A DNA stretch of 46,034 bases from Deltaproteobacteria bacterium (GCA_005888115.1 VBKO01000343.1:1-46034); one strand, 5' to 3'; counted from the stretch's first letter, positions 9,996-18,811 are shown. Program-made: numbers and translations. Notes: a model not told the origin generated them from the sequence alone.

Positions 9996-11630
9996 ATGCT
10001 CATCCTTCTGGCAGCGGCGGTTGCGCTCACGCCCGCTTCGCGCCTGCAGCGCGACGCTGAGGACAAGGCCCGGGCCGAGATGACCGATCTCTTCCGCGCG
10101 CTCTGCCCCGAGCAGTGCGTGCTGCTTTCCATCCAAGCGCGGGTCGAGGAGGAAGCGGTGGGGACGGCCGACCCGGGATTCGACGCTCCGGGTGACTTGA
10201 AGGCGCCCGTCCTCAAAGGAGCGACGGCCGGAGTGCTGCTCGACGCAAAGCTGCCGCCCGCCTTCCGCGGCAAGGTGCGGGACCTGGTGGCGCAGCGCCT
10301 GCGCGCGTTGGGGGTCCCGGCGCAGGTCGCGATCCAGGCGGTGCCCTTCCCTGTGCGCAACCCGACGCACCTGGAGGCGCCGCCGCCCGCGCCCCAGATG
10401 CCGCCGCCGGCCGTTCCGCCGGCACAGGCGGCGCAGCCGGAGGCAAAACCGATCAGCGCACGAGACCGCCTTCTCGAGGAGGCGCCTGCGCTCGCCGCCG
10501 CGGCGCTCTTCGCCATCGTGGCGCTGGCGCTCGGCGCTTTGCTGTACCTCGCCACGCGCCGCGCGCAGGAGCCTGCCTGGGAGCTGGAGCCCGCGGCTCC
10601 GCCGGATGCGGCGGGCGCGGGCCGGCCGGCTACGTTCTCCGAGTCGCGGCGGCGCAAGCTGGAGAAGGCGCTCGCCGACGAGCGCGCGGTGCGCAACTCC
10701 GTCGTCCGCGAAGCGCTGACCCGCGGCGAGATCGATCTCGTGGCACGCTGGGTGCGCGAGCTGGGCGAGTTCCTGCTCCAGGACCTCGGCTCGGACGGCG
10801 CCATCGCGCAGGCGGTATCGGCGGTGGCCGCGCAGGTGGGCCGCGTGGCTCCCGATCCGTCCGCCCTCACCGAGCTGGAAGGCAGGTTGATCGGCGCGAG
10901 GCTCGCCCGCGCCGCCGAGAACGCCGACGGCGCATTCGCGTTCCTGGAAGGAGTGCGGCCCGACGCCTTCGCCGCGGCTTGCCGGGACCTCTCGCCGGGC
11001 GCACTCGACGCCGTGGTCCGGTTCGCGCCGTCGAGGCTCCGCGCAGCGGCCTTGCAGGAGCTGTCCACCGAGCAACGGCGCGAGCTCGCGCTCGCCTGGG
11101 CGCGGCGCCCCGAGGTGCCCGCGTCCTACGCGCTCGCCGCCGCCGACGAGCTGCGCGAGCGGCTGGAGCGGATGGGCGGCGGTCCGCGGCAAGCCGAGAG
11201 CGCGATGAGCGACCTGCTCGACTCGCTGGGGCGCGACGAGCAGGACGTCCTGCTCGAGCGGCTGCGGCGCGAGGGCGACGGCCGATCCGCGCGCGCCTTG
11301 GTCACCGAGTCTGCGCTGGGCGGCGTCCCCGCTGACGTGCTCGCTTCGGTGCTCCTCCGCGTCGATCCGGCGCGGGTCGTCGCCTACCTGGCCGGGGCCG
11401 ACCCGGGTCTGCGGCAGAAAGTGCTCGGCGGTTGCCCGGCGCGGCTCCGTCGCGAGCTGGAGGAGGAGCTGCAGCTGCGCGGATCCTCGACGCCGGCGGA
11501 GTTCCTCGACGCGCGCCGGGAGATCCTCGCGCGGCTGCGTGACGAGACGGCGCGCCGCAACATCTCATCCGCCGAAGTTCGTGGCTGGTCGAACGGCGCC
11601 GCCGAGCGCGCGCGCCTGGCGGCGGAGTGA
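9996..11630 (+). CDS. FliF C-terminal-like / FliG-like fusion protein
   Basis: Signal-like N-terminus, single central TM 'LAAAALFAIVALALGALLYLATRR', then FliG-like 'SAMSDLLDSLGRDEQDVLLERLRREGDGRSARAL' and 'LASVLLRVDPARVVAYLAGADPGLRQKVLGGCPARLRRELEEELQLRGSSTPAEFLDARREILARLRDE'. Confidence 0.68.
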   Translation: MLILLAAAVALTPASRLQRDAEDKARAEMTDLFRALCPEQCVLLSIQARVEEEAVGTADPGFDAPGDLKAPVLKGATAGVLLDAKLPPAFRGKVRDLVAQRLRALGVPAQVAIQAVPFPVRNPTHLEAPPPAPQMPPPAVPPAQAAQPEAKPISARDRLLEEAPALAAAALFAIVALALGALLYLATRRAQEPAWELEPAAPPDAAGAGRPATFSESRRRKLEKALADERAVRNSVVREALTRGEIDLVARWVRELGEFLLQDLGSDGAIAQAVSAVAAQVGRVAPDPSALTELEGRLIGARLARAAENADGAFAFLEGVRPDAFAAACRDLSPGALDAVVRFAPSRLRAAALQELSTEQRRELALAWARRPEVPASYALAAADELRERLERMGGGPRQAESAMSDLLDSLGRDEQDVLLERLRREGDGRSARALVTESALGGVPADVLASVLLRVDPARVVAYLAGADPGLRQKVLGGCPARLRRELEEELQLRGSSTPAEFLDARREILARLRDETARRNISSAEVRGWSNGAAERARLAAE

Positions 11631-11632
11631 CC

Positions 11633-12601
11633 ATGCGCGCCTTTCTCGTAGCGCTCTGCGTCGCGGTCCTCTCCGGGTGCCTCGCCCCCCCGCCCGAGGA
11701 TCCGCCGGTCACGATCGCCCCTCCTCCGCCACCTCCGCCGCCGCCGCCTCCGATCGGTCCACCGCCGCCTCCTCCTTTCCTGGTGTGCGGACGAACGAAG
11801 ATCCTCGATACGGGCGGCCATGGCGGCTTCCCCGGCAGCGGGCTCGGGCAGGACGGCGGGACGGGCCAGCTCTGGCTGGTGCGCATCGATCGCGGCACCG
11901 CGAATCTGGCGCAGTCGATCCAGACACTGATCCAGCGCACCACCGGCGCTCTTCGCGACGCGCGGCTGTCGCCGCGCGGCATCGCAGTGGTGTCGCTCTA
12001 CGACGGAGCCGTGGTCTGGTCGACGTCGAACGCGAGCCGGGACCCCCTGAGCAACATCGCGACCTTGCTGAGCGCCCGCGCCGCGTTCGACAACCCGGCG
12101 CCAGCGGGGTGCCCAACGTTCCAGCTCCTGGACGTCGGACGGCGGCTCTCGGAGATCGGACCGCCGGCGAACCCGTTCGCCATCCGCCCGGGAGCGCTGC
12201 TGGTCGGCATGGTCGACCACGGCGCGCGGCCGGCGCCGCTCGCGAGCTGTGGAGATCCAGCGGGGGCGCTCTCCGCGGACATCGCCTGCTGGGCGTCGTT
12301 CGGCTCCGTCGTCCTGCAGCGGGCCGACTTCCGCTTCGGCTTCTTCGCCACGCCTGAAACCGGAACGACCCAACAGATGAAGACCAGCTGTCTCGCCGTG
12401 CCGGGTCTACCTTCGACGACCATCGACTCGTTCGAGGCGTCGGACTTCGCCTTCTACGACCCGCTCGCGCAGCAGATGGAGCAGCGCCAGCCGGGCCTCG
12501 CCGCCCGATTCGACCTGTGCCGCGCGTTCGGGTCGGACGCGCCCGTGCAGCTCGCCACGTTCGCGAATACCTGGGCCCAGCTGCTGGCCGCACAACCGTG
12601 A
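11633..12601 (+). CDS. Proline-rich lipoprotein
   Basis: Lipobox 'VAVLSGC|LAPP'; 'APPPPPPPPPPPIGPPPPPP' tract; WLVRIDRG...-type domain. Confidence 0.75.
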   Translation: MRAFLVALCVAVLSGCLAPPPEDPPVTIAPPPPPPPPPPPIGPPPPPPFLVCGRTKILDTGGHGGFPGSGLGQDGGTGQLWLVRIDRGTANLAQSIQTLIQRTTGALRDARLSPRGIAVVSLYDGAVVWSTSNASRDPLSNIATLLSARAAFDNPAPAGCPTFQLLDVGRRLSEIGPPANPFAIRPGALLVGMVDHGARPAPLASCGDPAGALSADIACWASFGSVVLQRADFRFGFFATPETGTTQQMKTSCLAVPGLPSTTIDSFEASDFAFYDPLAQQMEQRQPGLAARFDLCRAFGSDAPVQLATFANTWAQLLAAQP

Positions 12602-13197
12602 AACGGGCGCTGCCACAGCTCGCCCGACGTGCGCCGGCCCGGCGGCGACTGCCGGCCGGCGCGCGCCGGACGATCGGCGCGCGTCGCATCGCCCCGCCGG
12701 GGCGCTTTGCACCTCCACGGCGGAAGCGAAGTCGCTCAGGCATCGCAGCTGCCGCGGTGCTGGGCCTCGCGCTGCTCGCGTGGATCTTCTGGCCCTCGCC
12801 GTCGCCGCCACCCGGCGCTCCTCCTCCCGCGCCCGCCCGGGCCGCCGACGTCATGACCCCGAAGGAGCCGCGCAAGGTCCGCGCCCGCCGGCCGCTGCCG
12901 CCGCCGCCCGCCGCGCCGGCGCAACCCGACGTCGACGAGGCGCGCGTCCGCGCTGCCGTCCTCGCCCGGGCCGCGAGTCTCCGCGCCTGCGCCGTCCCCG
13001 CGGGCGCGCCCAGCCAGATCCCGGTCCGGCTGCGGGTGCCGGCGTCCGGAGAAGTGCGCTCGGTCCAACTCGGCGGACCCGAGCCGCTCCCGGCGGCGCT
13101 CTCCGGATGCCTGCGCGAGAAGCTCCTGCTCTGGCGATTCGACGACCTGCACCTGTCGTCCGATGTAGACGTGTTCGCTACATTCGCGCTTCGCTGA
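12598..13197 (+). CDS. Single-pass TonB/AgmX-like protein
   Basis: GTGA overlap; TM 'SGIAAAAVLGLALLAWIFW', Pro-rich linker, C-terminal 'IPVRLRVPASGEVRSVQLGGPEPLPAALSGCLREKLLLWRF' resembling TonB/AgmX C-terminal domains. Confidence 0.65.
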   Translation: MKRALPQLARRAPARRRLPAGARRTIGARRIAPPGRFAPPRRKRSRSGIAAAAVLGLALLAWIFWPSPSPPPGAPPPAPARAADVMTPKEPRKVRARRPLPPPPAAPAQPDVDEARVRAAVLARAASLRACAVPAGAPSQIPVRLRVPASGEVRSVQLGGPEPLPAALSGCLREKLLLWRFDDLHLSSDVDVFATFALR

Positions 13198-13243
13198 CGG
13201 ACGCGCGGGGAATCGATCCGCGCCGCCGGTTCGTTTTCTGGCA

Positions 13244-14245
13244 ATGACGAACGCGAGCATGTTGCGCAAGGGCTTGCTTGCCGCATCGATGGTGGCATTC
13301 GCCACCTGCGGCGGAGCGGCGACTTCGACAGATCCCGCGGGGCCGACGGTGAACACACCTCCGCCGACACCACCAGCCGATCCGGGCCCCACCCCGGTCA
13401 CTCCCCCGGTCGACAAGGGCATCGGGCACGTCTTCGTGATCCTGATGGAGAACCACAACTGGGCCGACATCAAGGGCAGCGCGTCGGCGCCGTACATCAA
13501 CGGCACGCTGCTGCCTCTCGGGTCTCGCGCGGAGAACTACATGAACCCGACGGGACTCCACCCGAGCCTGCCGAACTACCTCTGGCTGGAAGCGGGCACC
13601 AACTTCGGCATCCGCAACGACAGCGGCCCGAGCACGAACCACCAGTCGACCACGAACCATCTGGTGACGCTCCTGGAAGCTGCGGGCATCTCCTGGAAGT
13701 CGTACCAGGAGGACATCTCCGGTACGGCGTGCCCGGTCAACTCCACGGGCAAGTACGCCCCCAAGCACAACCCGATGGTCTACTTCGACGACGTGATCAA
13801 TTCGTCCAGCTACTGCATCGAGCACGTCCGGCCGTACCCCGAGCTCGCGCGCGACCTCGAGGTGGACACCGTGCCGGGCTACAGCTTCATCACGCCGAAC
13901 CTGTGCAACGACATGCACGACAGCAGCGGGTGCGCCTCGAGCGACTCGATCCGCAACGGGGACGCCTGGCTCGCCCGCGAAGTGCCGAAGATCCTCGGCT
14001 CGCCGGCGTTCAAGCGGGACGGCGTGCTCTTCATCACTTTCGACGAGGGACAGGGCAGCAACGACGGGCCCATCGGTTTCATCGCTCTGTCGCGCTACGC
14101 GAAGGGCGGCGGGTACTCGAACACGATCCGCTACACGCACAGCTCGCTCCTGCGGACCGTGCAGCACATCTTCAAGGTGACGCCCCTCCTCGGCGACGCG
14201 GCCAACGCAACCGATCTGGGCGACCTCTTCACCGACTGGCGGTAA
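13244..14245 (+). CDS. Secreted phosphoesterase-family protein (PF04185-like)
   Basis: 'HVFVILMENHNWADIKG', 'NPMVYFDDV', 'FITFDEGQGSNDGP' motifs; lipoprotein-like N-terminus. Confidence 0.85.
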   Translation: MTNASMLRKGLLAASMVAFATCGGAATSTDPAGPTVNTPPPTPPADPGPTPVTPPVDKGIGHVFVILMENHNWADIKGSASAPYINGTLLPLGSRAENYMNPTGLHPSLPNYLWLEAGTNFGIRNDSGPSTNHQSTTNHLVTLLEAAGISWKSYQEDISGTACPVNSTGKYAPKHNPMVYFDDVINSSSYCIEHVRPYPELARDLEVDTVPGYSFITPNLCNDMHDSSGCASSDSIRNGDAWLAREVPKILGSPAFKRDGVLFITFDEGQGSNDGPIGFIALSRYAKGGGYSNTIRYTHSSLLRTVQHIFKVTPLLGDAANATDLGDLFTDWR

Positions 14246-14351
14246 TCCGGGCGCCGTACCGGCGAGCGTCGGAGGTTGACAATCCGGGCGATCGGCACCT
14301 GCCGCCCGCCCGCCTGGATGCCTAGCTTGCCCCTCTGCTGGGGGGCACGCG

Positions 14352-16136
14352 TTGCGGAGGCCGAAGCCGCCGAAGGTCGATTCCCGGGAGGTCGATGTCT
14401 CCTCCTCGACGGTCCGCCGGATCGCGCGGCACCTGCGGCCGCACGCCGGCCTTGCCGCGGCCGTCTTCGCTCTGCTGGTCGCGGGCGCCCTGCTGAACCT
14501 CCTGCCGCCGGTGCTGGTCAAGCGGGTGGTGGACGAGGCGATTCCGCGGAAAGACCTCCATCAGCTCGCCTTGCTCAGCACGCTGATGATCGCGGGGCCC
14601 CTTGCGGCGGGATTCCTCGGCGTCCTGCAGAAGTACCTGTCGGCGCTGATCGGCGAGCGGGTGACCTTCGAGCTCCGCGTCCGGCTCTTCAAGCACCTCC
14701 ACCGGCAGCCGCTGGGATACTTCGCGTCCGCACGCCCGGGTGAGCCGCTCTCCCGCGTACTCAACGACGTGGAGGGCGTCGGCCAGGCGGTCTCCAAGAC
14801 GCTCACCGCGGTGCTGAAGAACGCGGTGGTGCTCGTCTCGGCGGCCGCGACGGTGATCTGGCTCGACTGGCGGCTGGCCGTGGTCTCGCTGTGCTTGTTG
14901 CCGCTCTTCGTCGCGCCGACCCGGCGCGTGGGGAAGAAGCGCAAGGCGCTCAAGCGGCTCGCCCAGGAGAGGATGGCCGAGCTGACCGGGATCCTCTCGG
15001 AGACGCTGTCCATCTCGGGCGTCCTCCTGGTCAAGACGTTCGGCGCCGAGAAGCTCGAGCGGCGGCGGGTGAAGCGGAAGTGCCGCGAGCTGATGCGCCT
15101 CTCGCTCGACCAGACCCTGGTGGGGCGGTGGTTCTCGATGCTCCTCGGGCTGTTCGAAAGCGTGGGCCCCGCGCTCATCTTCCTCATCGGCGGCTGGCTG
15201 GTGATCGGCGGCGACGCGCGCCTCGGCACGCTGGTCGCTTTCGTCACGCTGCTGCGGCGGCTGTACGGGCCCGCCTCGGAGCTCGCCTCGGTGCACGTGG
15301 ACCTGGTGACGAGCTACGCGTACTTCGAGCGCGTGTACGCGGTGCTCGATCTCACGCCCGCGATCCGGAACGCGCCGGACGCGGTGAAGCTCGCCGAGGT
15401 GCGCGGCGAGATCGAGATCCGGAACGTCACCTTCGAGTACCGCCCCGGCGTCGCGGCGCTCGAGGGCGTGAGCCTCCACATCCCGGCCGGGTCCACGCTC
15501 GCGCTGGTCGGCCCCTCCGGATCCGGCAAGAGCACGCTGGCGGCGCTTCTCGCCCGCCTGTGGGAGCCGACGCGGGGCGCGATCCTGCTCGACGGACAGG
15601 ACTTGCGCCGGCTCGAGCTGAAGAGCCTGCGCGCGCGGATCGGCGTGGTGACGCAGGAGACGTACCTGTTCCACGCCACCGTCGCCGAGAACCTGCGCTA
15701 CGGACGGCCGGATGCGACCGACGCCGAGGTGATCGCCGCCGCGCGGGCCGCGCAGATCCACGAGCTGATCGCCGCGCTGCCGCAGGGATACGACACGCTG
15801 GTCGGCGAGCGCGGACTCCGGCTCTCGGGAGGGGAGCGGCAACGCATCGCCATCGCGCGCGCACTGCTCAAGGACCCGCGCATCCTCGTGCTCGACGAGG
15901 CGACCAGTTCGCTCGATGCCGTGAATGAGGCGTTGGTGCAGGCTGCGCTCGTGCCGCTCATGAAGGGTCGCACCACGCTGATCATCGCGCACCGGCTCTC
16001 CACCATCCGCAACGCCGACGCGATCGCCGTGCTGGAGAAGGGCCGGCTCCGCGAGCTGGGCAGCTTCGACGAGCTGATGGGCAAGCCGGGCCTGTTTGCC
16101 GACCTGTGGCACCAGCAGTTCCGGCAGGCCGCCTGA
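14352..16136 (+). CDS. ABC transporter, fused permease/ATP-binding (exporter)
   Basis: Walker A 'GPSGSGKSTLAALL', signature 'LSGGERQRIAIARALL', Walker B 'ILVLDEATSSLD'. Confidence 0.96.
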   Translation: MRRPKPPKVDSREVDVSSSTVRRIARHLRPHAGLAAAVFALLVAGALLNLLPPVLVKRVVDEAIPRKDLHQLALLSTLMIAGPLAAGFLGVLQKYLSALIGERVTFELRVRLFKHLHRQPLGYFASARPGEPLSRVLNDVEGVGQAVSKTLTAVLKNAVVLVSAAATVIWLDWRLAVVSLCLLPLFVAPTRRVGKKRKALKRLAQERMAELTGILSETLSISGVLLVKTFGAEKLERRRVKRKCRELMRLSLDQTLVGRWFSMLLGLFESVGPALIFLIGGWLVIGGDARLGTLVAFVTLLRRLYGPASELASVHVDLVTSYAYFERVYAVLDLTPAIRNAPDAVKLAEVRGEIEIRNVTFEYRPGVAALEGVSLHIPAGSTLALVGPSGSGKSTLAALLARLWEPTRGAILLDGQDLRRLELKSLRARIGVVTQETYLFHATVAENLRYGRPDATDAEVIAAARAAQIHELIAALPQGYDTLVGERGLRLSGGERQRIAIARALLKDPRILVLDEATSSLDAVNEALVQAALVPLMKGRTTLIIAHRLSTIRNADAIAVLEKGRLRELGSFDELMGKPGLFADLWHQQFRQAA

Positions 16137-16157
16137 GGCCGGTCCCGTTGATCGTGA

Positions 16158-17030
16158 TCAAATCTCCTGCTTGAGATCGGGCCGGTACGTATAGGGGTCG
16201 CTGGGAGTGCGCTGCTCGAGGATGTCGCGGAAGCGCAGCTCGACCGTGGCCAGGAGCTTGCGGTGGGTGATCACGTAGAAGCGCCCCTCGCGAATCGCCT
16301 CGAAGGTGATCCGCGCCACGTCCGGGGCGCCAAGCTTGCCCGAGGCGACCGCCTTGTCCGAGCGCTGCCGCGCCGCGATCTGCGAGCTCGTCGGCGGATC
16401 GTCGTCGGCCAGCTCCGCCGGGCGATTGCGCTCCGATCGCGAGATGCCGGTCGGCACGTACGCCGGGCAGAGCACCGAGACCCCGATGCGGGCGTTCGCG
16501 AGCCGCAGCTCGTGGTGGAGCGTCTCGCTGAGCGTCACCACGGCGTGCTTGCTCGCGTTGTATGCGCCCATCAGCGGGCTGGAGACGAGCCCGGCCGCCG
16601 ACGCGGTATTCACCACGTGGCCCTCGCCGCCGTGCGCGAGCATGAGCGGGACGAAGCTGCGGATGCCGTGGACGACTCCCATCAAGTTGACGCCGAGGAT
16701 CCACTTCCAGTCCTTGAGGCGGCTCTCCCAGAGGTAGCCCCCTCCCCCGGCGACGCCCGCGTTGTTGAACAGCAGGTGCACCGCGCCGAACGCCGACTTC
16801 GCCTGGGCCGCGGCCCGGTCGACGTCCTCCGCCTTCGATACGTCGGCGCGCACGCCGACCGCCTCGGCGCCCCGCGAGCGCGCGTCCGCCACCGCCGCGT
16901 CGAGCGCGTCCTGCTGCACGTCGGCGAGAAAGAGCCTCATTCCCTCGCGAGCGCCGAGACGGGCGAACTCGAGGCCGAATCCGCTCCCCGCCCCGGTGAT
17001 GACGGCGACCTTGCCGGCGAAGTCCTTCAT
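16158..17030 (-). CDS. SDR-family oxidoreductase
   Basis: 'VAVITGAGSGFG', 'LFNNAGVAGGGG', 'GAYNASKHAVV' motifs. Confidence 0.95.
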   Translation of the reverse strand: MKDFAGKVAVITGAGSGFGLEFARLGAREGMRLFLADVQQDALDAAVADARSRGAEAVGVRADVSKAEDVDRAAAQAKSAFGAVHLLFNNAGVAGGGGYLWESRLKDWKWILGVNLMGVVHGIRSFVPLMLAHGGEGHVVNTASAAGLVSSPLMGAYNASKHAVVTLSETLHHELRLANARIGVSVLCPAYVPTGISRSERNRPAELADDDPPTSSQIAARQRSDKAVASGKLGAPDVARITFEAIREGRFYVITHRKLLATVELRFRDILEQRTPSDPYTYRPDLKQEI

Positions 17031-17094
17031 GCGTGCGCTCCAGTCGTGGCGGGAAACCTACCGCGCCGGCGCCGAAGGCGCGAGCGCAAGCGCA

Positions 17095-17715
17095 TCAACT
17101 GCGCCGCTTGCCCGAAGGTTCCCGAGGCCCCAGACCGAGGTAGAGCCTGTCCACCACGGCGTCGATCAGCGCCCGCTTCGATCTTCCCATCGCCTGGCCG
17201 TCGATGAGGAGGACCGCGCAGCCGTGCACCATCGACCAGGCGGCGAAGGACAGCTCGTCCGGATCGCCTGGGGCGACCGAGCCCTGCCTCTGACCGTTCG
17301 CAATCTGCTCGACCAGCGTTCCGTGGACCGCCTGCGCCGCCGCGGCCAGCTCGGGGTGGCGGGACTTGTCCGCCACCTCGGGCGAGAACATCACCCGCAG
17401 GTGGGCGGGATGAGCGAGCGCATACTCGACGTACGCGACGCCGAGCGCGCGAAGCCGCTGGGCCGGTGTGCGCGCGGAGCCGCGCACCGCCGCGACGTGA
17501 GCCGCGAGGCCGCGGAATCCCTGCTCGGCCACGGCGGCGACCAGGGCGGCGCGGTCGGCGAAGTGGCGCTGGGGCGCCGCGTGGGTGACGCCCACCTGCC
17601 GCGCGACCTCGCGGAGGGTGAGGGCCGAAACGCCCCGCTCCTCGATGAGCTCCAGGGCCGCGTCGATCAGCGCCTGGCGGAGGTTCCCGTGGTGGTACGG
17701 GCGTTTTTTTCCCAT
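17095..17715 (-). CDS. TetR-family transcriptional regulator
   Basis: 'YHHGNLRQALIDAALELIEERGVSALTLREVARQVGVTHAAPQRHFADRAALVAAV' HTH. Confidence 0.95.
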   Translation of the reverse strand: MGKKRPYHHGNLRQALIDAALELIEERGVSALTLREVARQVGVTHAAPQRHFADRAALVAAVAEQGFRGLAAHVAAVRGSARTPAQRLRALGVAYVEYALAHPAHLRVMFSPEVADKSRHPELAAAAQAVHGTLVEQIANGQRQGSVAPGDPDELSFAAWSMVHGCAVLLIDGQAMGRSKRALIDAVVDRLYLGLGPREPSGKRRS

Positions 17716-17735
17716 GACCCTTCCATACCACGATC

Positions 17736-17786
17736 ATGTTGACATCGGCCACATGAAGCGCTAGCCAATGTGGTCGATGTCAACAT
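17736..17786. promoter_or_regulatory. Large inverted repeat, likely TetR operator / divergent promoter
   Basis: ATGTTGACATCGGCCACAT (17736-17754) vs ATGTGGTCGATGTCAACAT (17768-17786): 18/19 complementary; TTGACA in each arm. Confidence 0.72.
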
Positions 17787-17863
17787 CGCACCGTTTCCGC
17801 GGCGCGAGAATCGAAGGAGGCACCGTGAGCATCCCACGGATGGATCGGAAGATCGGAGAAGCC

Positions 17864-18253
17864 ATGCGAATCCCACTGCTGATCGGAAGCATCCTATTGC
17901 TCGCAGCGTGCGCGGGCGCGTCGCCACGCCCCTACAGCGACGAGGGCGTCGCCGGCCGCTGGCAAGGCGTGCTCTTGCGCAACGGGCTGCGGGCGCCGAT
18001 GGCCGTCGAGCTGTCGGCGCAGGACCGCGACTGGCGCGGTCGCTTCAGCGCCGGTGACAATTCCGTCCCGCTGCAAGACCTTCGCGTGACGACGAACAGC
18101 GTCCATTTCGAGCTGCCCGGCGAGGGCACCTTCGAGGGCGCGGTCGCGGGCGACTCGATGGCCGGCTCGATCTCCGGCGGTGCCACCGGCTCGTTCGCGC
18201 TCAAGCGCGATCCTGGCGAGGCGCCCTGGACGATCTACTTGTTCGGGCCGTGA
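17864..18253 (+). CDS. Small lipoprotein of unknown function
   Basis: 'MRIPLLIGSILLLAAC|AGAS' lipobox; Shine-Dalgarno-like GGAGAA upstream. Confidence 0.75.
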   Translation: MRIPLLIGSILLLAACAGASPRPYSDEGVAGRWQGVLLRNGLRAPMAVELSAQDRDWRGRFSAGDNSVPLQDLRVTTNSVHFELPGEGTFEGAVAGDSMAGSISGGATGSFALKRDPGEAPWTIYLFGP

Positions 18254-18275
18254 GCGTCCGCCCGGTGCGGCTACC

Positions 18276-18306
18276 AGGGCGCCGGCGCCGATCCGGCTCC
18301 GGCGCC
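18276..18306. terminator. GC-rich hairpin between convergent genes (possible bidirectional terminator)
   Basis: GGGCGCCGGCGCCG-atc-CGGCTCCGGCGCCC: 14-bp stem with one mismatch and 3-nt loop; no clear U-tract. Confidence 0.45.
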
Positions 18307-18317
18307 CGCCCCGTGCA

Positions 18318-18776
18318 TCAGGCCAGAGCGCGCCGCACGAGGAAGCCGAGGATGGCGACGGGCAGCGCGACGGGCAGGATGCGACGCGCGCGCGTCCCCC
18401 AGGATTCGATCCGGTCGCCGAGCAGCAGCAGGAGCCAGTGGGTCGGGTAATGGTCGGGAAGGCCGTACGCCACGCTGCGGATGGCCCCGGAGAGGCCGCG
18501 CGGCGGGCACGAGGTGCCGAACACCGGCGGGAACGGCTTGTTGGGCCGGCCGTGCTTGAACACGGCAGGGGTGCCCGGCTGGCGCTCGGGCGGGAACCGC
18601 GTGTTGGGCCACGGCTGGGGCTGGCGCATCCTCGGAACTCCCGGGCGGCGCGCGGGATCGCGATCGATGCCCCACCAAGGCGGCCTCTTCGGCGGCCCCA
18701 CCGATTGGTAGCCGGACTTCCGCTGCACCTCGTCGGGGGTAATCACTCTCGGCGTCGGATCCATCGGCGTCCTCAT
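18318..18776 (-). CDS. Small conserved-looking membrane-tail protein
   Basis: 152-aa ORF 'MRTPMDPTPRVITPDEVQRKSGYQ...' with C-terminal TM 'ILPVALPVAILGFLVRRALA'; immediately downstream of ADH. Confidence 0.55.
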   Translation of the reverse strand: MRTPMDPTPRVITPDEVQRKSGYQSVGPPKRPPWWGIDRDPARRPGVPRMRQPQPWPNTRFPPERQPGTPAVFKHGRPNKPFPPVFGTSCPPRGLSGAIRSVAYGLPDHYPTHWLLLLLGDRIESWGTRARRILPVALPVAILGFLVRRALA

Positions 18777-18811
18777 CTGAAAAAAGCGTAGCGCCGCCGC
18801 ATTTGCGGCGA

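Noticed and set aside
3749-13197. Ordinary flagellar operon
   Set aside because: No filament, hook, rod, export-gate, FliM/FliN or FlhA/B genes; instead OM barrels and lipoproteins
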